Part shown: positions 14,220 through 21,784 of the stretch, piece after piece
Layout of the letters: the number at the start of each line of letters is the position of its first letter
Numbering within the stretch: position 1 is the first letter of the stretch
From: Bacteroidales bacterium
Lineage (GTDB): Bacteria > Bacteroidota > Bacteroidia > Bacteroidales > UBA932
Assembly: GCA_017617475.1 (NCBI GenBank)
Contig: JAFZWC010000035.1
Coordinates: 1 to 24,085 of the forward strand
Direction: 5' to 3'
DNA length: 24,085 nt
Made by a program: the position numbers and the translations under genes
Notes under the pieces: model-generated
What the model saw: the letters and a program-made list of their open reading frames with translations, nothing else
What the model was told of the DNA's origin: nothing
Database searches by the model: none

Positions 14220-15203
14220 ATGTTCTTTGAGTATCCCAAGCTGCTGTTCCTCCTGGTTATCCCCATCCTTCTGGTGGGGCGGTACCTTTATATTGAACTG
14301 AGGGACCGTCGGCCCCACATGCGCGTTTCCAAGCTGGACGCCTGGACCGCAGGAGGCCGCTCCGTGATGGAGATTGTCCGCCACATCCCCTTTGTGCTGC
14401 GCACCGCCGCCCTGTGTCTGATTATTATAGCCATTGCCCGGCCGCGTTCCTCCTCGCAGGTGGAAAAGATTGACACAGAAGGCATTGACATTGTCTTCGC
14501 CATGGACGTGAGTACCAGTATGCTGGCCCGGGACTTCACTCCCGACCGCCTGAGCGCCGCCAAGGACATAGCCATAGAATTCATAGCCCAGCGGCCCAGC
14601 GACCGCATGGGAATAGTGGTGTTTGCCGGAGAGAGCTACACCCAGTGCCCCCTCACCACGGACCGCGCCACCCTCATCAACCTCATGAAGGACGTGCAGA
14701 CGGATCTCATTGAGGACGGTACTGCCATAGGCAACGGCCTGGCCACCGCCGTGGCCCGCATGAAGGACTCCGACGCCAAGAGCCGGGTGGTCATCCTGCT
14801 CACCGACGGTGTGAACAACATGGGCGAAATAGACCCCGGCATGGCCACCGAGATAGCCAAGACCTACGGCATCCGCGTGTACACCATAGGCGTGGGCGCC
14901 AACGGAACCGCCCCCTACCCGGTGCAGACACCCTGGGGCATCGAGCTCCGCAACATTCCCGTAGAGATTGACGAGCCCCTCCTGAAAGGCATCGCCGACG
15001 GCACGGGCGGCCGCTATTTCCGCGCTACGGACAACACCAAGCTCAGTGAAATTTACGCCGAGATCGGCCAGATGGAAAAGACCCGCACCAGCGTGGATTC
15101 TTTCCCGGTATACAAAGATCTGTTTAAGAATTATGCGCTTGCGGCCCTGGCCTGCCTGCTGCTGGAACTGCTGCTGAGCGCCTGTTTGAGGAGGTTGCCG
15201 TAA
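14220..15203 (+). CDS. batA: BatA, von Willebrand A membrane protein
   Basis: The 327-residue protein has TM segments at ~8-26 and ~57-75, then a periplasmic/cytoplasmic vWA domain with a complete metal-ion site: D96-x-S98-x-S100 (DVSTS), T168 (DGTAIGNG) and D196 (LTDG). A C-terminal TM is at ~305-323. BatA and BatB are paired vWA proteins of the Bacteroides aerotolerance operon, thought to form a membrane complex energised by MoxR. The start lies 3 bp after the previous stop, and the end overlaps batB by one base. Confidence 0.93.
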   Translation: MFFEYPKLLFLLVIPILLVGRYLYIELRDRRPHMRVSKLDAWTAGGRSVMEIVRHIPFVLRTAALCLIIIAIARPRSSSQVEKIDTEGIDIVFAMDVSTSMLARDFTPDRLSAAKDIAIEFIAQRPSDRMGIVVFAGESYTQCPLTTDRATLINLMKDVQTDLIEDGTAIGNGLATAVARMKDSDAKSRVVILLTDGVNNMGEIDPGMATEIAKTYGIRVYTIGVGANGTAPYPVQTPWGIELRNIPVEIDEPLLKGIADGTGGRYFRATDNTKLSEIYAEIGQMEKTRTSVDSFPVYKDLFKNYALAALACLLLELLLSACLRRLP

Positions 15204-16207
15204 TGCTGTTATTTGCCGACTACAAGTACTTGTACTTGCTTCTTTTGATCCCGGTGGTGCTGCTGGGATACGGCGTGCTGCGTTACTTCCGCAGCCGCCG
15301 GGTGAAGGCCTTCGGCGACCCCGCCCTCACCGAGGCCCTCATGCCCTCCCGGTCCCGCTCCAAGGGATGGGTAAGGATTGCATTCTGGTGCCTCGCTTTC
15401 GCGTTCTTTGCCATCGGCCTGGCCCGGCCCCGTTCCGGCGCCAAACTGGCCGAACACACTACCCGGGGAGCCGAGATTATAGTGGCACTGGACGTCTCCA
15501 ACTCCATGCTGGCGCAGGATTACTCCCCCAACCGGCTGGAGAGGGCCAAACTGTCCATCTCCCGTCTTACGGACAAGCTCCAGGACGACCGCATAGGCCT
15601 GGTCATCTTTGCCGGAACTTCCTTCGTGCAGCTGCCGGTGACCACCGACTACGTGAGTGCCAAGATGTTCCTCTCCAGCATCGACACCGAATCCATTCCC
15701 GTACAGGGAACGGCTATTGGAGATGCCATCAATCTGTGTATCAAGAGCTTCAGCGCCCAAAGCGAGAAAAGCCGCGTCATCATAGTCATCTCCGACGGCG
15801 AGAACCACGAGGACGACCCTGTGGCCGCCGCCCGCCAGGCCGCCGAACTGGGCATTAAGGTTTACACCATAGGCGTGGGATCGGCCGAAGGCCAGCCCAT
15901 TCCCGTGGAAGGAGGTCTCATGCGGGATAAGGACGGGGAGATTGTGGTCACCCGCCTGGACGAAGAGACGCTGCGCGCCGTAGCCAAGGCCGGAGGCGGC
16001 GCCTACATCCACGCCGGGGGCGAGGAATTCGGCCTGAATCCCATCATCGACGACATCCGCAAGATGGAAGACGAGGAATTCGGCAGCCTGGTGTTCGAAG
16101 AGTACGACGAGCAGTATATGTACTTCTTCGGCATAGCCCTGCTCCTGCTGGTGATTGAAATGCTCATAGGCGAGCGAAAACCCCGCCGCAGACTGTTTGA
16201 AGTATGA
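15203..16207 (+). CDS. batB: BatB, von Willebrand A membrane protein
   Basis: The 334-residue paralogue of BatA has the same plan: TM at ~9-27 and ~58-74, vWA domain with D97-V-S99-N-S101, T170 (GTAIGDA) and D198 (SDGENHE), and a C-terminal TM at ~311-328. The GLARPRSG segment before the vWA domain is shared with BatA (IARPRSS). The metal site is complete, so ligand binding should be intact. Coupled to batA (TAATG) and overlapping batC by 4 bp (ATGA). Confidence 0.94.
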   Translation: MLLFADYKYLYLLLLIPVVLLGYGVLRYFRSRRVKAFGDPALTEALMPSRSRSKGWVRIAFWCLAFAFFAIGLARPRSGAKLAEHTTRGAEIIVALDVSNSMLAQDYSPNRLERAKLSISRLTDKLQDDRIGLVIFAGTSFVQLPVTTDYVSAKMFLSSIDTESIPVQGTAIGDAINLCIKSFSAQSEKSRVIIVISDGENHEDDPVAAARQAAELGIKVYTIGVGSAEGQPIPVEGGLMRDKDGEIVVTRLDEETLRAVAKAGGGAYIHAGGEEFGLNPIIDDIRKMEDEEFGSLVFEEYDEQYMYFFGIALLLLVIEMLIGERKPRRRLFEV

Positions 16208-16947
16208 GAAAGTTCGTAAGCATAACCCTTCTGATGCTCAGTTGCTTAAGCGCCTTCGCCCAAAAGGCGGACCTGCGCCGCGGTAACCGGGAATTCAAAA
16301 AGGGAGAATACGCCAAGGCCGATGTAAGCTACCGCAAGGCGCTCCTGCTGGACACCTCGTCGGTGGCCGCCCACTATAACCTGGCCAACAACCTGTACCG
16401 TCAGGAGAACTATGACGAATCGGCCAAACAGCTGGACGCCGTTCAGCTCACCGCGTCGGAAGAGCCCTTTGCGGCCGACTATTACTTCAACCGTGGAGAC
16501 GTGGCCGTGGCCAAGGAAGACTGGCAGACGGCCGTGAACATGTTCAAGGAATGCCTGCGCCGCACCCCGGACGACCTGGATGCCAAGGAAAACTACCTGT
16601 ATGCCCGCAACAAACTGCAGGAACAGCAGCAGAACCAGAATCAAAACCAGCAGAACCAGGACCAAAACCAGGACCAGAATCAGGATCAGAACCAAGATCA
16701 GAATCAGGATCAAAATAAGGATCAAAACCAGGATCAGAATAAAGATCAGCAGGACCAGAACCAAGACCAGAACCAGGATAACAAGCAGGACCAGCAGCAA
16801 CAGCCCCAGCAGCAGCCGCAGATAAGTCCCCAGCAGGCCCAGCAGATGCTGCAGGCCATCCAGGAAAAGGAAAAGCAGACCCAGGAAAAGGTGGACGAGA
16901 AGAAGGCCCAGGCCCTCAAGTCCCGCCAGAAGGAAAAGAATTGGTAG
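16204..16947 (+). CDS. batC: BatC, TPR protein with an Asn/Gln/Asp-rich region
   Basis: The 247-residue secreted or membrane-tethered protein has a signal peptide ending AFA (residue ~19), then TPR units from ~25 to ~135 (YRKALLLDTSSVAAHYNLAN, YFNRGDVAVAKEDWQTAVNM). Residues ~140-215 are almost only Asn, Gln, Asp and some Lys, in NQDQ repeats. A charged helix closes the protein (QEKEKQTQEKVDEKKAQ). BatC-type proteins in this operon often have such Gln/Asn linkers; here it is long. Codons in the tract alternate (CAG/CAA, AAC/AAT, GAC/GAT), pointing to selection on the protein rather than a pure microsatellite. Confidence 0.9.
   Translation: MRKFVSITLLMLSCLSAFAQKADLRRGNREFKKGEYAKADVSYRKALLLDTSSVAAHYNLANNLYRQENYDESAKQLDAVQLTASEEPFAADYYFNRGDVAVAKEDWQTAVNMFKECLRRTPDDLDAKENYLYARNKLQEQQQNQNQNQQNQDQNQDQNQDQNQDQNQDQNKDQNQDQNKDQQDQNQDQNQDNKQDQQQQPQQQPQISPQQAQQMLQAIQEKEKQTQEKVDEKKAQALKSRQKEKNW
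16629..16820 (+). repeat. Short tandem repeat encoding NQDQ units in batC
   Basis: Degenerate 12-bp units of the form AACCAGGAYCAR repeat about 12-14 times with synonymous changes, ending in a CAG-rich stretch. It lies in frame in batC. It could change length by slippage in units of 6 or 12 bp without breaking the frame. Confidence 0.8.
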
Positions 16948-16950
16948 CGT

Positions 16951-19566
16951 ATGAAGAAACTGTTTGCCATACTCATCGGCCTTATGGGCAGCATAGCCGT
17001 ATGGGCCCAGTCCAGTATTCGCGTAGAAGTTCACAACATAGTGGAGCTCTCGGAGCGTTTCAACCTGGTGTTCATTATTGAAGGCGAGCGTGAACCGTCC
17101 GATTTCCAATGGGACGCCAGTCAGGATTTCACGGTGGTGTGGGGGCCCCAGAAGGGCACTTCCCGCAGTGTCCAGATGATTAACGGAAAAACCACCCGCT
17201 CGTCCCAGACCTCCTACACCTATATCCTGCAGGCCAAAAAGACCGGCAGTTTCACCCTTCCGGCCGCTACTGCCAAGGTCAAGGGAGAGGAACTCGTTTC
17301 CAAGGCCGTCACCATCCAGGTGGTGGACGACGGTACATCTGCCGGTAATTCCGGAACGGCCGCCCAAAGTTCCGGCTCCCAGCAAGGCGGAACATCGGCC
17401 CAGACTGCCACGGCGGGCAATGCCGATATCTTCATGCGCCTTAGCTTGAGCCGTACTTCCGTGGTGGTGGGCGAACCCGTCACCGCCACCCTCAAGATTT
17501 ACCACCGGGCCAACCTGGTGGGCTTCGAGAACGCCCGTTTCCCTTCTTTCAACGGCTTCTGGAGCCAGGAGGTGGAATCTCCCGCCAACATAGAATTCCA
17601 GCGCGAACAGGTAGACGGAACCATGTACAACAGCGCCGTTATGCGCCGTTGGGTCATCATTCCCCAGAAGGCGGGCGACCAGACCGTAGACCCGGCCGAA
17701 ATTGTGTGTCTGGTGAACGTGCAGCAGCGCCGTTCCACCGGTTCCATCTTTGACGAATTCTTCGGCAGCGACTACGTGACCACCCGCCAGCGGGTGTCCA
17801 CCAAGGCCACTACCATCCATGTATCGGCCCTGCCGGGCGGCGCCCCCGCTTCCTTCGGCGGCGGCGTGGGTGAATTCCAGGTGCAGGCGCATCTGAGCAA
17901 GGATTCCCTCAAGACGCACGACGCGGCATCCATTATAGTTACCGTTTCCGGCAAGGGCAATGTGGCCCTGCTGGAATCCCCCAAGGTGAGCTTCCCGCCG
18001 GACTTCGAGGTGTATGACGTCAAAACCAGCGTGAACACCGACAAGAGCGGCACTTCCGGTTCCAAGACCTTCGAATTCCCCTTCATTCCGCGCAGCCCGG
18101 GCAATTTTGAGATCGGCCCCGTGCAATACGGTTACTATGACGTCAAGGAGCGCAAGTACCATACGGCCTCCACAGCGGTGATGCCGCTGGCCGTAGCCCG
18201 TTCCTCATCGGCCACTTCCGGCGCCCAGGACCAGGGCACGTCCCTGGTGGTGGACCGCAAGGGGGTCAAGAATCTGGGCGAAGACATCCGCTTCATCCGC
18301 ACCAAAACCTCGCTGGGCAACGAAGAGGGCTTCTTCGTGTATTCCCCCGCCTGGATCATCAGCATTCTGGTACTCCTGGCCATAGGAGCCGGCATCTGGC
18401 TGGGCTTCCGCAAGATGGCCGCCAGAAGGGCCGACGTGGTGGGATCCCGCAACCGCCGCGCCACCCGCCAGGCCCTGAAGCGCCTGGCCCAGGCCAAGGA
18501 CTTCCTGGACAAGAACCTCTATACGGCCTTCTATGAAGAGCTCCACCGCTCGCTCATAGGCTTTGTGGGTGACAAACTGGCCATGGACATGGCCGACCAG
18601 AACAAGGAGAACATCTCGGCCTCCCTGGTGGCCGGAGGCGTGCCCGAATCCGTTGCGCAGGACTTCACCGGCCTGCTGGACGCCTGCGAGTTCGCCCGCT
18701 ACTCCCCCGACGCCGGTCATGAGGCCATGAACGCCCATTACGAGAAAGCCGTTTCCACCATCACCGCCATTGACGCATCCATGAAGAAAACCCCTTCCAA
18801 GGCCCCCGTACTGGCCATTTTGCTGCTCCTGGCGCTGCCGATCACCCAGGCCCGCGCCGCCGAGTCCTACCCCGACTCCCTCTGGAACGCAGGTGTCGCA
18901 GCCTATACGGAAGGTGACTTTACATCGGCCATCCGGGACTGGGAAGAAATCCGCAGCGCCGGTCTCATGTCCCGGGAACTGTACTACAACCTGGGCAACG
19001 CCTATTTCAAAACCGGCGAGATTGCCCCGGCCATCCTCTGGTACGAGCGCGCCCTTAAGCTGGATCCGTCCGACGCCGACGTCCGCCACAACCTGGAATA
19101 TGCCCGCAGCCTTACCCAGGACCGCATTGACGAGGTTCCGGAGATTATCATCGAACAGTGGGGACACGCCCTGTGCTACCTGATGCCATCCAACACCTGG
19201 GCTGTCTTTGGCCTGGTGTTCCTGGCCGCCGCCATTGCCATGGCGTTACTGTACCTGCTGGGCAGCACCCCCGGTCGCCGTCGCGTGGGCTTCTTCGTAG
19301 GCATTGTCTGCTTCATCCTTTCCCTCAACGGCTGGGACTTCGCCCAGTGGCAGATGAGGGAAGCCAGGGCCAAGGACCGCGCCATCGTGATGCGGCCCGT
19401 CTCCTCCGTCAAGAGTTCCCCTTCGGCCGAGAGCGCCAAGGACCTCTTCATCCTGCACGAAGGCACTTCCGTGAAGGTCCTGGACAACGTCGGCACCTAC
19501 ACCAACATCGAACTGGCCGACGGTCGCCAGGGCTGGATCCCCGCCGCGGACATTGAAGTGATTTAA
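16951..19566 (+). CDS. batD: BatD-BatE fusion protein
   Basis: One 871-residue frame covers two proteins that are usually separate. Residues 1-610 are BatD: signal peptide (1-20, ending VWAQ), repeated Ig-like beta domains (SYTYILQAKKTGSFTLP; GNFEIGPVQYGYYDVKERKY), a TM at ~468-486 and a cytoplasmic helical tail. Residues 611-871 are BatE, starting at an internal Met (ATG 18781) with its own signal-like hydrophobic segment (~619-632), TPR units (YYNLGNAYFKTGEIAPAILW), two TM segments (~751-771, ~779-797) and an SH3-like C-terminal domain ending GRQGWIPAADIEVI. The internal hydrophobic segment would carry the chain back to the periplasm, so the fused topology is consistent. No stop separates the halves. 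Confidence 0.9.
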   Translation: MKKLFAILIGLMGSIAVWAQSSIRVEVHNIVELSERFNLVFIIEGEREPSDFQWDASQDFTVVWGPQKGTSRSVQMINGKTTRSSQTSYTYILQAKKTGSFTLPAATAKVKGEELVSKAVTIQVVDDGTSAGNSGTAAQSSGSQQGGTSAQTATAGNADIFMRLSLSRTSVVVGEPVTATLKIYHRANLVGFENARFPSFNGFWSQEVESPANIEFQREQVDGTMYNSAVMRRWVIIPQKAGDQTVDPAEIVCLVNVQQRRSTGSIFDEFFGSDYVTTRQRVSTKATTIHVSALPGGAPASFGGGVGEFQVQAHLSKDSLKTHDAASIIVTVSGKGNVALLESPKVSFPPDFEVYDVKTSVNTDKSGTSGSKTFEFPFIPRSPGNFEIGPVQYGYYDVKERKYHTASTAVMPLAVARSSSATSGAQDQGTSLVVDRKGVKNLGEDIRFIRTKTSLGNEEGFFVYSPAWIISILVLLAIGAGIWLGFRKMAARRADVVGSRNRRATRQALKRLAQAKDFLDKNLYTAFYEELHRSLIGFVGDKLAMDMADQNKENISASLVAGGVPESVAQDFTGLLDACEFARYSPDAGHEAMNAHYEKAVSTITAIDASMKKTPSKAPVLAILLLLALPITQARAAESYPDSLWNAGVAAYTEGDFTSAIRDWEEIRSAGLMSRELYYNLGNAYFKTGEIAPAILWYERALKLDPSDADVRHNLEYARSLTQDRIDEVPEIIIEQWGHALCYLMPSNTWAVFGLVFLAAAIAMALLYLLGSTPGRRRVGFFVGIVCFILSLNGWDFAQWQMREARAKDRAIVMRPVSSVKSSPSAESAKDLFILHEGTSVKVLDNVGTYTNIELADGRQGWIPAADIEVI

Positions 19567-19727
19567 GACAAATAATGCCCTCTGAAAGGCGTAGACGCCC
19601 ATGTCTCGTGAATGGGAGGGGCCCGCTATGGCAGAGGGGGAATGACAAGCTTGCTTGGCAGGCCCCCTTTGCCACAGTGGGAGGGATAGCTCCGAAGGAG
19701 CGCACCTTTCAGAGGGCATTATTTGTC
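19567..19727. repeat. 161-bp palindromic element after batDE
   Basis: Perfect 23-bp inverted ends lie at 19567-19589 (starting GACAAATAATGCCCTC) and 19705-19727, unlike those of the truA element. The interior follows the same plan: a small hairpin AGAC/GTCT (19593-19606), GGGAGGGGCCCGC (19614-19626), a hairpin TGGCA..GGGGG / CCCCC..TGCCA (about 19629-19673), GTGGGAGGG (19677-19685), and GCTCC-GAA-GGAGC (19689-19701). It begins on the base after the batDE stop codon. No ORF of note is inside. Confidence 0.88.
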
Positions 19728-19739
19728 AGAAATATTTAC

Positions 19740-19747
19740 TATCTTTG
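19740..19747 (+). promoter_or_regulatory. -7 box of the exbB-exbD-tonB operon
   Basis: TATCTTTG matches TAnnTTTG exactly and predicts a start near 19752 and a leader of about 31 nt. The nearest TTTG (19722-19725) is only 14 bp upstream and lies in the right arm of the repeat element, so the element may have replaced or now supplies part of the upstream promoter region. Confidence 0.55.
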
Positions 19748-19782
19748 TGGGTTAGTTAGAATTTTGTAAAAAAACAACTTAT

Positions 19783-20505
19783 ATGTTATTCCATCTTCTT
19801 CAAACAGACAGCCTGGCGGCTATGGCCGAGCAGATTAACCAGGCGGCGGAAACGGTGGCCCAGCCCACGGAGATGAGCACCAGCCTGTGGTCCATGTTCA
19901 ACATGGGCGGCCCCCTCATGTGGGTGCTGCTGGCCCTGTCCTTCCTGGCCATTTACCTGATCGGCCGCAAATGGTGGATGATCAAGCACGCTTCCAAGAT
20001 TGACCCCCACTTCATGCAGGACATCCGCGACTACATGAACGAGGGCAAGACCAAGAGCGCCATCACCCTCTGCGGCAAATACGACAACCCCGTTGCCCGT
20101 ATGGTAGAGACCGGTATCCACCGCATGGGCCGTCCCATGTCCGACATCCAGAACGCCATCGAGAACTGCGGCAACGTAGAGGTGGCACGCCTGGAGAAGG
20201 GCCTGCCCCTGCTGGCATCCATCGCCGGCGGCGCTCCCATGATTGGTTTCCTGGGTACCGTGCTGGGTATGGTGAAGGCTTTCTTCAACATGTCCAAGGC
20301 CGGCAACAACATTGACATCACCCTCCTGAGCGACGGTATCTACACCGCCATGCTCACCACCGTCGGCGGTCTTATCGTGGGTATCATCGCCTACTTCGGA
20401 TACAACTGGCTCACTTCCCAGATTTCCGACCTGGTGTACAAGATGGAAAGCTCCACCCTGGAATTCATCGACATCGTACTCAACGAACCCGGAGAAGAGG
20501 AATAA
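19783..20505 (+). CDS. exbB: ExbB/TolQ/MotA-family proton channel subunit
   Basis: The 240-residue inner-membrane protein has three TM segments: ~44-62 (GGPLMWVLLALSFLAIYLIG), ~148-168 and ~185-205. It contains the family-typical EKGLPLLASIAGGAPMIGFLGTVLGMVKAF, the pore-lining region of ExbB/TolQ. With ExbD it forms the proton channel that energises a TonB-like protein for outer-membrane transport. An N-terminal extension of ~40 residues precedes TM1. It has its own promoter box and leads a three-gene operon. Confidence 0.94.
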   Translation: MLFHLLQTDSLAAMAEQINQAAETVAQPTEMSTSLWSMFNMGGPLMWVLLALSFLAIYLIGRKWWMIKHASKIDPHFMQDIRDYMNEGKTKSAITLCGKYDNPVARMVETGIHRMGRPMSDIQNAIENCGNVEVARLEKGLPLLASIAGGAPMIGFLGTVLGMVKAFFNMSKAGNNIDITLLSDGIYTAMLTTVGGLIVGIIAYFGYNWLTSQISDLVYKMESSTLEFIDIVLNEPGEEE

Positions 20506-20508
20506 CCT

Positions 20509-20919
20509 ATGGCCCTTAAACGCAATACCAAAGTAGACGCGCAGTTCTCGGTGTCCAGTATGACGGACATCGTGTTCCTGCTCCTGATCTTCTTCCTGGT
20601 AACCTCCACGCTCATCAATCCCAACGCCCTCAAGCTCCTGCTGCCCAAGTCCACGGGCCAGGTGAGCGCCAAGGCCACGGTGAGCGTGAGCATCAAGGAC
20701 TGGGGCAACGACACCTACACCTACCACGTGAACGGGGACAAAAACCCCGCCAGCTACGAACAGGTGGAGGACCAGCTCATCGGCCTCCTTTCCGCGGAAG
20801 AAGACCCCACCTTCTCCATCTTCAGTGACCAGAGCGTTCCTGTAGGAGAAGTAGTCCAAATTATGAACATTGCCAAACGGAATCACTACAAGGTAATTCT
20901 GGCAACACAACCCGAATAA
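20509..20919 (+). CDS. exbD: ExbD-family biopolymer transport protein
   Basis: The 136-residue protein has a short cytoplasmic start, one TM (~20-38, DIVFLLLIFFLVTSTLI) with the conserved proton-binding Asp at residue 20 in SMTDIVFLLLIFFLV, and a periplasmic domain ending with the usual ISDQ-like segment (SIFSDQSVPVGEVVQIMNIAKR). It works with ExbB in the proton channel. The gap to exbB is 3 bp and to the TonB gene 3 bp, a tight operon. Confidence 0.95.
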   Translation: MALKRNTKVDAQFSVSSMTDIVFLLLIFFLVTSTLINPNALKLLLPKSTGQVSAKATVSVSIKDWGNDTYTYHVNGDKNPASYEQVEDQLIGLLSAEEDPTFSIFSDQSVPVGEVVQIMNIAKRNHYKVILATQPE

Positions 20920-20922
20920 GGC

Positions 20923-21711
20923 ATGCAGCCCTACCAGCGCAGCAGACTCAAGAGAGAAAAGGACTCCAACGTGACCGGACTGGTGGTTACGCTGGTTTTC
21001 CATATTCTGCTGGCGGTAGTGCTGTTTACCAGCGGCCTCACCTACCTGGATCCCCCGCCGCCGGAGCGCACGTCGCTCCTCATTGAGTTTGAGGTGGAGC
21101 AGGAACAGGTAAAGCCCACGCCTACCCGGACGGGCCGGCAGCCCCAGGCAGAGACCGTAGACCTGACCAAACCCGTAGAGCTGGTGCAGAAGGCCGAATC
21201 GCCCTATGTGAACGACCGCCCCAACACCACTCCTGAAACCGTTCCGGACACCCATGGAGACGTGGAAGTCCCCACCCCGGAACCGGAAGAACCCAAGCTG
21301 GACCCGCGGGCCTCGTTCCCGGGAATGGCCAAGAAAGACGACAAAGCCACCACGCCGCACAGCGCCACGGAAGCTACGGAAGGCTTCAAGCCCGGTCAGC
21401 CGGACGGCAACACCCCCGAAGGCAAGACGGAAGGCACCGCCAACGCCCACGTGAAGGGCCGCAGCGTGCTGGGCACACTGCCCAAACCCTCCTACGACTC
21501 CCAGATGGAAGGCACGGTGGTGGTACAAGTGAAAGTGGACCAGTATGGCACCGTGACGGAAGCCATCCCGGGCGCGGAAGGCACCACGGTAACGGACAAA
21601 ACCCTGTGGAATGCCGCCCGTAACGCCGCCCTCAAAGCCCACTTCAACCAAAGCGCAAATGCTCCGGCCCTGCAAACCGGAACCATAACGTACATATTTA
21701 AATTGAAGTAG
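20923..21711 (+). CDS. TonB-family energy transducer
   Basis: The 262-residue protein has a cytoplasmic start, a TM at ~19-38 (LVVTLVFHILLAVVLFTSG), a Pro/Glu/Thr-rich periplasmic spacer (~45-175) and a C-terminal domain (~180-262: GRSVLGTLPKPSYDSQMEG, VVVQVKVDQYGTVTEA, ITYIFKLK) of the TonB/TolA fold. It transmits proton-motive energy from ExbBD to an outer-membrane partner. The GTVVVQVKVDQYG hairpin is typical of Bacteroidota TonB-like proteins. The N-terminal His in the TM (VFHILL) matches the essential TonB His-20 position. Whether the partner is a TonB-dependent receptor or a Tol-like system is not visible. Confidence 0.9.
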   Translation: MQPYQRSRLKREKDSNVTGLVVTLVFHILLAVVLFTSGLTYLDPPPPERTSLLIEFEVEQEQVKPTPTRTGRQPQAETVDLTKPVELVQKAESPYVNDRPNTTPETVPDTHGDVEVPTPEPEEPKLDPRASFPGMAKKDDKATTPHSATEATEGFKPGQPDGNTPEGKTEGTANAHVKGRSVLGTLPKPSYDSQMEGTVVVQVKVDQYGTVTEAIPGAEGTTVTDKTLWNAARNAALKAHFNQSANAPALQTGTITYIFKLK

Positions 21712-21736
21712 ATTCTTCGCTACGCTCAGAATGACA
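21711..21736. repeat. Half copy of the GAGAT-type element after the tonB gene
   Basis: GATTCTTCGCTACGCTCAGA followed by ATGACA has the form of one arm of the 7524-7627 and 14130-14199 elements (outer GATTC, mini-hairpin GCTACGC, inner CRGAATGACA). It starts on the last base of the stop codon TAG (21709-21711). No second arm is seen. Confidence 0.65.
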
Positions 21737-21784
21737 AGAGAAATATCATATAACCGACGTGAGTCGACAAATTAGTAGTGTATT

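Noticed and set aside
16629..16820. Possible CRISPR-like array
   Set aside because: Units are 12 bp, degenerate, without spacers, and translated in batC.
16246..18162. 638-codon minus-strand ORF with long Leu/Val/Ile repeats
   Set aside because: It is the antisense of the NQDQ tract in batC and of batD; the hydrophobic repeats are an artefact of reading Gln/Asp codons backwards.
19786..21675. 629-codon minus-strand ORF over the exbB-exbD-tonB genes
   Set aside because: Antisense shadow; composition is His/Gly/Val-rich with no family motif, and the plus-strand genes are certain.
21754..21767. Small palindrome CGAC-GTGAGTCG before the rluB-like gene
   Set aside because: Short, with a 4-bp stem; no support for a regulatory role.
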